Positions 34,170 to 44,151 of a stretch of 64,000 nt of DNA are shown piece after piece. The stretch comes from Kingdonia uniflora (Eukaryota; Streptophyta; Magnoliopsida; Ranunculales; Circaeasteraceae): contig JACGCM010001692.1 of the NCBI GenBank assembly GCA_014058105.1, forward strand, positions 310,001 to 374,000. The letters run 5' to 3'. The notes beneath the pieces were generated by a model. The model was not told the origin of the DNA. It searched no databases and worked only from the letters and a program-made list of their open reading frames with translations. The position numbers and the translations under genes are program-made. Numbering within the stretch: the first letter of the stretch is position 1; the number at the start of each line of letters is the position of its first letter.

Positions 34170-34600
34170 AACGATCCCGATTCCTGACCCTGCAGGTCCT
34201 GCTGATTCATTGGTAAGGAGTCTCCACCCTGGCGTGGTAATCCAGTCAGCTCATTTGTCGAATGGCTTGGGTGGTAGATTGTCTGGCATACTTTCAGTAA
34301 GGTCCGGATCGTGCTACTTCCACTCGTGATCTTCCACTAGAAAATTTGTGAAGAAATCGACAATGGCCTGACCTTTCTTTGAGTGACGCTGTTCGAACTT
34401 TATATCATGTTCGCCCAAATTGACTGACCACTGTTGCAGTCGTCGTGACTTCCCTTTTATGGATAGAACTTCTTGAAGTGGGTAGTTTGTCATCACATTG
34501 ATGGAATGCGCTTGGGACTAGTGTTTGAGTTTCTGGGAAGTGTAAACAAGGGTGAGAAGAAGTTTCTCAATTTTAGAGTACTGAAGGTAGGTTCGGGAAA
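34170..34600 (-). pseudogene. RT-associated RNase H end and aRNase H start, B1 (truncated)
   Basis: Minus-strand pieces: YSKIEKLLLTLVYTSQKLKH (about 34510-34570), VMTNYPLQEVLSIKGKSRRL and QQWSVNLGEHDIKFEQ (about 34400-34490), then GPAGSGIGIVLATPS-like sequence before 34169. Homology to B2 ends near 34600, where the sequence switches to accessory-gene intron: the rest of RT, protease and gag of this module is missing. Confidence 0.75.
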
Positions 34601-34619
34601 TAATTTGAATGAACATATT

Positions 34620-37130
34620 TGACATGTATCGCAAACTGCTGGATTGTGTGTATTTAATAGACGCGTAGGCTGAGTTTGTCTGTAACTCTCTTGTAGGCAT
34701 ATAGAGAAATTAATCTCAGGATAAATGACCTAGAGACTGAGCTTGCCAGGAAAAAAAAGATTTATACATCCTTGCTGTCTTCGCAAGCTGAGATGTAGGT
34801 TAGATCGACAGAGGCCTTTTTGCTTATACGATATATTTGGCGATATACTAAGTAGCGAGAACAATCATAGAACGTAGAGGTATATAAAAAAATGTAGATA
34901 GTTGCATATAGGAAATGTGTACCTGAGATACCGAAATACCTGCCATGAAGTGTTTTGCTGAGTTGGTACTTTGACATTAAGTCTAAAAGTAGTTGTACAC
35001 GATAGATGTTTGAAATCAGATACTTTTTAGAAATGAGATTCATATAAATGCGTGTTGATGGGTGCTCTGAATGGAACTGTGTATAATATATATATATTGT
35101 GCAGATCGAATTGGATTAAGTTTACTCGTGCGAAGATTAAAGGCTCTAATGTAACTGAGAATTTGTAAAGGAGTTTGATAGAATGAGGGGAGTGAGTGAG
35201 GACAGAGAAGACCAGTACGTAAAAGTATACTTCAAATATGTTGAGGCAAGCCAGGCTGTTGTCGACCTTAGTCATAAGCTCGAGGAGAAAGATCCCGAGA
35301 TCGACAAAGGGTCAAAAGAGCTTGTGGAGATGAAGGAACTTGCCTCAAAACTTTAGAGTCAGATTGATACCCTGATGTCAAAGAAAAGGTTAGTTGAAAT
35401 TTCTCAGTATCGTATTGAGGCGCTAGAAAGATTAGAAGGGAAATTTCGAGCTGATCTCCAAAATTGTAGAAGTGAGTTGGAACGACTGAAGCAGATACTT
35501 GTGGAAAAATATGACTAGCTGAAAGTAGTTCGAGAGAATCAATCGGCCTCGGAGGCTATAGTAGATCACTTGCATGTAGCCTTACCTGTAAAGGATATGA
35601 AGTTTCGAGAGATGCAGCGAAGATGTAATAATCATAATGAGCATGTAGCTCGACTAAAGGCCGAACTGGCGTAAGCCAGCACACGTGCCAAGAAAGCAGA
35701 AGCTGGTGAGTGCTCGAGGGGTAGTAAAAAGGATGTACGAATTCCTCTAGTTCGTGGGGATGTAGTAAGTTCATCAGGATGAATTAGGGAGCTGGAAAGT
35801 GATGTAGCTCGATCAAAGGGACATGTGTAGAGAGGTAATGCAAGCTTAAGGGAATGCCAGGAGAAGTTAGATGCTGCTCTTTTCAGGGAGGAAGTCTTGG
35901 AAGGGGAAATTCGGGTGAAAGAGATATTGATGAAGAAGAAATATGACTTATTAAAATATATTATGGATAGGGAAGAGTTGAATGCAGAAATCAAGAGACT
36001 TTGTGCTCAGGTGGTAGACCTAGAGGCCAAGAGCATTCCTGAAATAGCAAAATATGTGAAGAAACTGAAGGAAAATATAACTATTGATGCTCTGCTAGAC
36101 ATAGAGTTGATACACTAGAAGAAATTGTACGCACATTTAGAGGCATGCCTCAAGAAGTTGAGATCGAAATTTGCTACGATGGTCATTTTTGTCGACCTTA
36201 GTCGTAAGCTCGTAGAGAAACATGCCGAGTTCGGCAAAGGGTCAAAAGAGCTTGGGGAGATGAAGGAACATGCCGCAAAACCTTAAAGTCAGATTGACAC
36301 TCTGATGTTAAAGAATAGGTCAGTTGAAATGGCTAAGTATCGTATTCAGGCGCTAGAAAGATCAGAAGGGCAATTTTGGGCTGAACTCCCAAATTGTAGA
36401 AGTGAATTGGAACGCCTGATGCAGATACTGGTGGAAAAAGATGACGAGCTGAAAGTAGCTCGGGAGAATCTATCGGTGGCCTCGGAGGCTGTAGTGGAAC
36501 ACTTACATGTAGCCCTACCTGTGAAAGATATGTAGTTTTGGGAGATGCAACAAAGATGTAATGATCATAATGAGATAGTAGCTCGACTAAAGGCCGAACT
36601 GGCGCAAGCTAACGTACGTGCCAAGAAAGTAGAAGCCGGAGAGCGCTCGAGGGGGAGTAAAAAGGATGTACGAATTCCTCAAGTTTGTGGGGATGTAGTG
36701 AGTTTATCAGGATGAATTAAAGAACTGGTGAGTAATGTAGCTCGAATACTGGGGCATGTGTAGAGAGGTAATACAAGCTTAAGGGAATGCCAGGAGAAGT
36801 TGGATGCTGCTTTTGTCAGGGAGAAAGTCTTGGAAGGGGAAATTCGGGTGAAGGAGATGCTAATGAAGAAGAAAAATGTTTTATTAAAATATATTCCGGA
36901 TAGGGAAGAGTGGAATGCAGAAATCAAGAGACTTCGTTCTCAGGTGGTAGACCTATAGGCCAAGAACCTGGCTGAATCAGCGAAATATGTGAAGAAACTT
37001 GAGGAGAATATAACTATTGGTGCTCGGCTAGACATGAAGCTGATCTACCAGAAGAAATTGTACTCACATTTGGAGGCACGCCTCGAGAAGTTGTGATCGA
37101 AATTTGTAACTATGGTCGTATCCAATGCAT
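34620..37130 (+). pseudogene. Second accessory-gene fragment (3' exons), element B
   Basis: Starts in an intron: the acceptor CTTGTAG leads into the small exon 34697-34798 (102 nt), matching exon 29068-29149 of the first copy, with donor GTTAGA. The coiled-coil exon follows from about 35130: EFDRMRGVSEDREDQYVKV, VVDLSHKLEEK, then EMKELASKL and a stop. About 930 bp of this exon is tandemly duplicated (35261-36183 and 36191-37116). Both copies carry a stop at the same codon (TAG in the first, TAA in the second). N-terminal exons are missing. Confidence 0.75.
35261..37116 (+). repeat. Tandem duplication of about 930 bp in the coiled-coil exon
   Basis: GTCGACCTTAGTC at 35261 recurs at 36191, and GAAGTTG.GATCGAAATTTG near 36154 recurs near 37087, an offset of 930-933 bp. 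The copies differ by many substitutions, so this duplication is older than the 601 bp one in element C. Each unit covers nearly the whole coiled-coil exon. Confidence 0.9.
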
Positions 37131-37169
37131 CAAGTTTAAAAGTTTTAAAGTCAGTTTTTTCACATTTTC

Positions 37170-37720
37170 CAATCGTAGAGGCGGGTTGAGCCAGTCGAAT
37201 CAACTAATTTTTGATTCAACTATAAGAATGTTACAGACATATTAAAAGAGATGATGGCTAGTATTATCTTTGCCGTATCTTATGTCTGCTTGAGTCTTTG
37301 ATATAAGACAAGTTTTTACACTTGCTTTGATCGCAGAGATTTAGTAAAGTCAGCCAAACCAAGTGTTATCTTTGATTTAACTGGTATAATGACCCAAACA
37401 AGTTGAAAAAGATGAAGACTAGTATGACCTTTGCCTTATCTCTTGTTCGGCAGAGTCTTTGATATAAAACAAGTTTTTACACTTGCTTTGATCGCTGAGA
37501 TTTAGTATAGTCAGTCAAGCCAAGTGTAATCCTTGATTTAACTGGTATAATGACCCAAACCAGTTGAAAAATATGAAGACTAGTATGACTTTTGCCTTAT
37601 TTTTTTCTTGGTAGAGTCTTTGATATAAAACAAGTTTCTACACTTACTTTGATCGCAGAGATTTAGTAGAGTCAGCCAAACCAAGTGCTATCCTTGATTT
37701 AACTGGTATTGGATCGATGG
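37170..37720. repeat. Tandem array, 161 bp monomer, about 3.4 copies, element B
   Basis: ATCGCAGAGATTTAGTA recurs at 37330, 37491 and 37652, a period of 161 bp. Shares GATGAAGACTAGTAT and CTTATCT.TTG phrases with the 157 bp array at 30880-31790, so both come from one ancestral repeat. Same position relative to accessory gene and integrase. Confidence 0.9.
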
Positions 37721-37879
37721 AAAGCTAGTATTATCTATGCTCTGATCTATATAATGTGGCTGAATCTACTTAAGTAGAGAGATGTGAAAAACTTGGCAGT
37801 TTCATTGATAAGTTCAGAATTTACATTGAATAGAGATGAACATCTTACTTTTGGAATTGAAAAACAAAAGCTAGAAAAA

Positions 37880-39160
37880 GAAATGGAGTAGTAAGACGCT
37901 TAACGATAGTACCATTTTAGTTGCCTGGTGTTCCTAGGATTTGAAATGGGGATTCCCTCTTCTGTCATGAGATGATATGATCCCAGACCTGAGAGACCTG
38001 TGATAATGAATGGACCCTCCCAGTTGTCGGCTAATTTTCCAGCATGAGGCCCTTTGCGATGTTGTAGAATCTCTCTGAGGACGAAATCTATGATTTGGAA
38101 GGTACGATGTCGGACTCAGTTTTTGTATGATCTGGCTAGCATATGATGATATCGACCTAGGTGAGCGATGCCGCATTGCCTAGTTTCATCAATCATATTA
38201 AGGCTGCATGCCAGTTCAAACTTGTTTTCCTCGTCGACCAGCTCGTGATCTCGAACTGGGTGATGATATTCAAAAGGAATGACGGCCACAGTGCCATAGG
38301 CAAGGAGGAATAGAGTGCATCCTGCTGATGCTCGTGGAGTGGTACGATATGCCTATAGGACATGAGGCAGTTCGCAAACCCAATTCCCTTTTTTTTGTGA
38401 GTGAAGCCATTTTTTGAGTCCATCAACGATGATTTTGTTGGAGATTTTAGCTTGGCCGTTGCCTTAAGGATAGTAAGGATTGGATGGTGAGTGGATGATA
38501 TTGTGTTGGTTGAGGAATATGACGATCTTTTCCCTAGCAAATTGGGGCCCATTATCGATACGAATTAGGTGGGGGCACTCAAACCTAATGATTATGTGTT
38601 CCCAGGAAAAACAGATGACCTCTACTTATCTGGTTTGACATAGAGGAATTGCTTCTACCCATTTTGTAAAATAATTGGTGGCTGCGAGGAGGTGATGGCG
38701 ATTACCTGGAGAATTAGGGAATTTGCTAACGAGATCAAGTGCCCATCTTTTGAATGACCATAACACCTTGCATCCATGGAGCCCGAGCGCAGGGGCGCGT
38801 ATCATGTGTCCATTTCGCTTGCAGGTGTCGCATCTGCGTGAGTACTCTTATGCTTGGTTGCGCATGCTGGGACAGAATACTCCCTTTGTAATAGCTTTAT
38901 TTGCTAGTGATCGACCTACGGCATGGCTGCCACAAGTCCTTTTATGTAATTCACAGAACATTTCATTTGCTTTGGATTTGGAAAGGTATTTGAGATAAGG
39001 CCCAGTGACGGAAAAACGGTATAGTGTACCATTCTGATTTGTGTAGTGCTTCGAGTTGTTGATCAACTGTCGGCGCTCTTTTGGATCCTCTGGAAGTGGT
39101 CCATTGCAACTGTTGTCGACGCCGAGGTAGGCTAAGAAAAGCTTTCACCAATAGTCGTCT
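37880..39160 (-). pseudogene. Integrase, Tat element B module B2
   Basis: Minus strand: spacer INNSKHYTNQNGTLYRFSVTGPYLKYL and zinc-finger part HKRTCGSHAVGRSLANK (39066-38880), the core with the first Asp near 38735, and GNGQAKISNKI (38443-38463), in which the expected catalytic Glu is Lys (38446-38448). A TAA (38464-38466) stands directly before GNGQ. The C-terminus is in several frames down to about 37934. Both the Lys and the stop are shared with B1. Confidence 0.8.
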
Positions 39161-39720
39161 CCCCCTTTATCGCCCCCAGTGTTGATCGTGCATATTGAAA
39201 TGCGATCAATACTGGGGGTTGAAATGATTTCAATCTGGAGATATTGAGCTTCTGTACCCAAGACCCTGGCTAGATATGCCAAGGAATCGGCGTGTTTGTT
39301 TTTACCTCAAGAAAGATAATCGAGAGTTGTTCTTGTGAACATGCTTATCCTATCTACAACGAGGGCTGCATATTCTATCATCTTTCCATTCTTTACAGAT
39401 GGCGCCATCCCATTCTTCTTATATCGCTCAGAGTAGTGGCAGACGATGAGTAGCAAATCTGTATAAACAGAGAGGTGAGAGACTTCGAGCCCAAGAGAAA
39501 GATCGAGTCCATGAATGAGAGCTTCGTATTCGGTGACATTATTAGAGGCCTCAAAATCCAGGCTAATCAATTTCTCAATGCTGATCCATCTGTGAGAAGT
39601 CTCCACCCTTTTGTTGTAATCCATTCAGCTCGCCCGTTAAAGGTTATGGGTGGTGGATCTTTAGGATTTTCTTCTGAAAGGCCAGGATCGTGCTCTTCCC
39701 ACTAGAGATCTTCCACTAGA
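39161..39720 (-). pseudogene. Archaeal-type RNase H, module B2
   Basis: The open part at 39307-39624 reads LDFEASNNVTEYEALIHGLD (Glu) and HLSVYTDLLLIVCHY (Asp), and ends near TRTTLDYLS. An extra block coding for MAPSVKNG at about 39390 looks like a short internal insertion that partly repeats the adjacent KNG codons. The tether continues with frameshifts to 39160. Confidence 0.7.
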
Positions 39721-41160
39721 AAATTAGTGAGAAAATCGGCAACGGCCTGATCCGTTTCGGAATGATGCTGTTCGAACTTGACATCATGTTCTCCCAAACT
39801 GGCAAACCACTGCTGCACTCTTCTTAATTTTTCTTTCTTAGATAGAACCTCTCGAAGTGGGTAGTTCGTAATGACTTTGACTGAATGAGCTTGGAAGTAG
39901 TGCTTGAGTTTCTGTGAAGTGTAGACAAGAGTGTGAAGAAGTTTCTCAAATTTAGAATACCTCATTTCTGCTGGAGTGAAGGTTTTGCTGATGAAGTTGA
40001 TGGATTTTTCAACTTTCCCTTCATGGCAGATGAGAACCGTGATTAGTAGGTAGATAATCAGCTCCTCATTATCTACTGGGGTGTTCATTATGGGAGACCT
40101 CCCCAAGTAGGTTTTGAGGTCCTGAAAAGCTGCTTCACACTCTGGTGTCTATATAACCTCTGTGTTAGGCTGAACCTTTCCTCATTTGGTGCAACCGCGG
40201 AGGAACAGGAATAGCCAATGACAGCGGTCTGAAGATTTTGATATGAAACAGTTGATAGTGGTAATCTAGGCAGCAAGTTTCTAAACGTCTTTAGTTGTTC
40301 GTGGAGAAGGCATGTTGAGGAGAGCTCGAATCTGATCTGGATTGGCCTCAATCACCTTCATGATGATAAGATGACCTAAGAATCGACCAGAATGGACCCT
40401 AAATTGATATTTATCAGGGTTGAGACACATTTTGTAAGATCGAAGGATGTTGAATATAGTGTTGAGATCTGAGATGTGATTGGCTGACTGTACGCTCTTG
40501 CATAAGAGATCGTCAATGTAGACTTCAACAACTATCCCTAGATGTGCTTTGAAAATAGTTGTCATCAACCTTTGATATGTGGCCCCTGCATTTTTAAGTT
40601 CGAAGGGCATGATTTTGTAGTAATAAATACCTCTCTCAGTGATAAAAGTTGTATTTTCTTGATCTTCCTCCAGAAGTGGAATCTGATTGTACCCCGAAGC
40701 AGCGTCCATCATAGATAAGAGATCACGGCCTACTGTAGAATCAAGGATCTGATGTATGTTTGGAAGAGGGAAATTGTCTTTTGGAGTATGTTTGTTCAGA
40801 TCGGTAAAATTGAAGCAAACTCAGACTTTTATGTTCTTCTTTTGTACAACGACAATATTAGATATCCAGTCAGGATATTTGGCTTCTCGAATGAATTCAA
40901 CTTTGATAAATTTCTCGATCTCGGTGTTAACTTCATCTCGAAGATGAGGTGAGAATCGTTGCTATTTTTGTTTGACTGTTGTGGTATTAATGTTGATGGA
41001 TAGTTTGTGGCATGCCTTGTCTGTATAAACGCAAGGCATTTCTTTGAAAGACCATGCGAAGACGTCTCTATTGAGTTGCAAAAATAGAATGAGAACATCT
41101 TTTTCATGCTGAACCAACCTAGTGCCAATGAAAGTACCCCGACCAGGTCAATCGAGGTTG
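39702..41160 (-). pseudogene. Reverse transcriptase, module B2
   Basis: Best RT of the Tat elements here. The stretch 40281-40712 reads MMDAASGYNQIPLLEEDQEN, then TFITERGIYYYKIMPFELKN, ATYQRLMTTIF and VEVYIDDLLCKS: the YIDD catalytic motif and the palm Asp are both present. Upstream (40756-41128, broken) are N-terminal pieces. The stretch 39702-40106 contains the thumb and RNase H: RSPIMNTPVDNEELI, then KTFTPAEMRYSKFEKLLHTL and NYPLREVLSKKEKLRRVQQW. One frameshift near 40100-40280 separates the two. Confidence 0.8.
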
Positions 41161-41930
41161 ATATATACTGTGGGCTCCTCCATGGAAGTATAATCGTTGA
41201 GGTGACCAGCTTCGTATAATTGCTATGCAGTAAAACTGTTAGAAGTGTCTAAGATAGCAAAGACAGTATTTTCCAAGCCTGATAGATCTTCTGACTACCT
41301 CTGATCTCATAAATACCATTGTCGTATTTGAATCGGAGCGCCTGATGATAGGTGGAAGCAATTTCTTTTATGCTGTGAATCTAGCAGCGGCCCATAATCC
41401 CGAGGTAATGAGATTTGGCGTCGATGACATAGAAAATGGCGATGATGGTGGTTGGCCCTGCAGTGATAGGTTAGATGATCTGGCCTACTCGTTCTTCCCT
41501 AGAACCATTGAACCCACTGATATCGGTGTCGCTCTGAATAACCTAGTCGGCCAAACCCATTTGGGCGATAGTGCTCTGAAAAAGAATCTAAATACCGCTC
41601 CCAGTATCAATCATCATTTTGTGCATGACAAACTTCTTCATTTTCAGCATTATTACTAGCGCATAATTATGTAGAAATTTGACATGGCTAGTATCGCAAT
41701 CTTCGAATGAAATTCCAAGCCGGCGATTGCTCGACTGAGGAGGAAGTTTGGCTTCTTTCTCGTGTGGTGTAAGATTGCAGCATTCTGATAATCTCCTACA
41801 CTTGGATCTGTTTGAACTGATGATCTGGTTGAATTCGATCATGTTGCAGTTGTGCATATAATAAAGGTGCTTCTCCTCGGTTAAAAATCGTAGTGAAAGA
41901 CTGCCTTAGGATATCATGGAAATGTAATCT
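41161..41930 (-). pseudogene. Protease region of B2; gag missing
   Basis: The stretch 41588-41857 ends in VMHKMMIDTGSGI, the D-T-G core of the aspartic protease, preceded by HVKFLHNYALVIMLKMKK, the usual Tat phrase before it. Beyond, to the primer-binding site at 41931, only about 70 bp remain, so gag and its leader are deleted. Between 41161 and 41587 the rest of the protease and the RT N-terminus are in broken frames. Confidence 0.7.
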
Positions 41931-41948
41931 TTCCCACAGACGGCACCA
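41931..41948 (-). promoter_or_regulatory. Primer-binding site of element B
   Basis: The minus strand reads TGGTGCCGTCTGTGGGAA two bases after the LTR end ...ATCACA. Matches element A's site except for one base in the core. Confidence 0.75.
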
Positions 41949-41950
41949 AA

Positions 41951-42558
41951 TGTGATGGCCAAATTTTGTAAGCACGGAATTACTTGAAATTCGCTGTCAC
42001 ACTAATGAACATGTAATAATATTATGATGACAAATAAGAAAATGATACAGGTGGATTTTAGCATGGAAAACCTCTGAATAGGTAAAAAACTACGACCTCG
42101 AGTGAAGAATTTTTGTAAAAGTACTTTTAGTGATTGAAATAGGTATCTTATTACAAGTGATCTCTAAGTTTTGAAATACTTGAATCTTGTAACTAAGAAG
42201 TTTGAATAGCTTGAGAATCTAGACAAATGATTTTTTGCGTAATTTTTCTCGTCCCTGTCTCTTCTAGAATTTCTTATTTATATAAGTGTTCACCGCAACT
42301 CTTCATCGTGCTGAAGCACATTTTCTGAACAATGTGGTTAGTGGAGGCTAACTGAGTAACTGATGAATTCGTGAGAGACAAGTATCTTTGACTTGTTCAG
42401 GATCTTAGGTTTAAGCTCAACCCACGTTCTTCATTAGTTCGTGGGATTGGTTGAAATATTGACTGGAGGAGTTATGTTGATAAATGCGTGAGCCTAAGAT
42501 GGGGGTAACTCAAGCTACATTGCTCGATTTAGGCGAGATCTAGGGATAGGTACCTACA
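41951..42558 (-). repeat. 5' LTR of element B
   Basis: Begins TGTGATGGCC and ends GGTACCTACA on the plus strand (TG...CA). Homologous to 23892-24471. A minus-strand TATA box (TATATAAATAAG) is near 42273-42284. The two LTRs differ at many positions and by several indels. Confidence 0.8.
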
Positions 42559-42645
42559 ATAACTGTGTCCATGAAAAAGATGAAATGCATATACTAAAGC
42601 AACTAAAGGCTCTAATAACATATCAACAATTTAGCGAGTAATTTT

Positions 42646-42788
42646 GAATTTTGGATTTTTTTTTGCAAGGCAAGCTAGTTTTATATGGGGATCTGTAACC
42701 TTGAGTTTCCAGCTCCATGAGGTTTTGAACCCATGAACTTTCTCTAGGTGGAGAGGTACAACCACCACTGGGTCAAGAGCCCAATGGT
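42646..42788 (-). mobile_element. SINE-like element with 9 bp target duplication
   Basis: On the minus strand: ACCATTGGGCTCTTGACCCA, then an A-box-like GACCCAGTGG, a B-box-like GGTTCAAAACC 50-60 bp further, about 60 bp of body, and the A-rich 3' end GCAAAAAAAAATCCAAAATTC. The 9 bases AAAATTACT flank it on both sides (minus-strand sense: 42789-42797 before, 42637-42645 after). Polymerase III boxes, A-rich tail and matching duplication together support a short tRNA-derived SINE of about 143 bp. Confidence 0.6.
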
Positions 42789-42797
42789 AGTAATTTT

Positions 42798-43681
42798 TAA
42801 AATTATTAACTAAACCACAAAGAAGTCAACTATGCTATAAAGTTCAATGGATGAAAGTAAATCCAATCATTGTTATACTAATTACTTAACTACCCTTTAT
42901 ACCATACACATGCTTAACCCACTCTCAATGCATAGTTGCCTCACCCATAGAAAAGTTTTGCACAAAGCTTAACCCACTCTCTAGTTGTACTAATGCAATC
43001 ACAATTGATAATGGTCAAAATCTGGTGTTTAGTATGGGTAAAAATTAGAGTGTCGTTCACTTTCGAACGGAACTAGAAATTAGTTTTGGTCTTGTGTTTT
43101 AGTAATCTAAGGTGGTAAAACCATAAAAATCAATGATATGGTTTTAATCAAGAATAAAGGTCTAGGGGCTTCGGATTTCATCACCATTTACATATAATAT
43201 CAACATAGTATCGTATATTAAATTCTCCACTTAATTGAAATAACAACTTCGACCTTTTGTCGATGTAATCCCATGATTAATTATAACTCAAGTAGAATAT
43301 ATTGTATGAACTAAGTATGTACTAAAAGCACATTCCATGAAAGCTATGCTAACTATGAAATGTTAATTATGATCATACCTTAGAAAAATACGATATTAAT
43401 ACAATTTTACTATATCATTTGAGAATCACAAAAATCTTCCTATATCTCTACTTAAAGAGATCATAGGATGATAATGGATGTCTCCAACAATATAATTTTG
43501 GGATTTGTGATAATATGTTGATATTGTGTTGGAGAAAAATACATTCTACTACATGATATCATACGCTTATGGCAGATCCATCCTTACCTCTAGTGAGGAC
43601 TTAGCCGGCCATTATAACAACTATAAAACCTAAATGATATGAGAATGAAATGAACATAAACTAACAACAAAAAGAGGAATT
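42798..43681. other. LTR-like AT-rich debris between elements B and D
   Basis: No coding sequence. It may hold the remaining part of the element C 3' LTR (after the element B insertion) and the left (R-U5) part of the element D 3' LTR. I could not place a boundary: no TG edge with a matching duplication was found. The region 43140-43660 is simple AT-rich DNA. Confidence 0.35.
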
Positions 43682-44136
43682 TTATTGACTTAAAAAATGA
43701 AATGCTCCAAATGCTTGCAAGACTTGCACCAACTTACTCTAATAATGCTCTTTTGCACTCTACAAGAATGATTCTCTCAAAATTAGATAATCATATGAGC
43801 TCACCACCTCTCCTTTTATAGATGAAGGAGAGGGTTCTTACATTTAATATTAGATTTATAACCTATGCCATGAATGTACATAAATTTGTAACCTCCAAGA
43901 GTTATCCTCCAAAATTTTAACCCCCCCATATAGGACCCTTGTGTTTGACAACTCTACATCCTTCTCCAACAGTTCATCCTTTGAGCTATACATCCCGGTA
44001 TTTGCGCATATTTGGTAAATGAGCTCCATGTGATCTGAAATATCAAAATTGGCTTTATAAGTCATGTTTAATAATAAAATTAAGAATAATAAACATTAAG
44101 TCATAGGGGAATAGTAGTCATTTTATGTGTCCATCA
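43682..44136 (-). repeat. 3' LTR of Athila element D (recognised part)
   Basis: The LTR begins TGATGGACACATAAAATGAC at 44136 (minus strand). The minus-strand TATA box CTATAAAAGG is at 43812-43821. Matched to 49007-49457 with about nine in ten bases identical. A 70-codon minus-strand frame (43856-44065) is conserved in both LTRs only because the LTRs are alike; it has no recognisable domain. Confidence 0.8.
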
Positions 44137-44151
44137 AATACCCCCAAACTT
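44137..44151 (-). promoter_or_regulatory. Polypurine tract of element D
   Basis: The minus strand reads AGTTTGGGGGTATT directly before the LTR start. It fits a priming site for plus-strand DNA synthesis. Confidence 0.6.

Larger units (their letters stand above)
23892..42558 (-). mobile_element. Chimeric Tat-clade retrotransposon B, two fused modules, no gag
   Basis: Left LTR 23892-24471 and right LTR 41951-42558 are clearly homologous but much diverged. A primer-binding site lies inside the right LTR and a polypurine tract inside the left one, so pol runs on the minus strand. Between them, left to right: leader (24484-27100), plus-strand accessory gene (27101-30737), tandem array, minus-strand integrase-RNase H-RT fragment (module B1, to about 34600), a second accessory-gene fragment (34620-37130), a second array, and a second pol from integrase to protease (module B2, 37880-41860). 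Gag is absent. No clear target duplication: GATAT on the left, ATAAC on the right. Confidence 0.75.

Noticed and set aside
43856..44065. Small minus-strand frame conserved at 49177-49386
   Set aside because: Conservation is explained by the two LTR copies of element D; no coding signal of its own.
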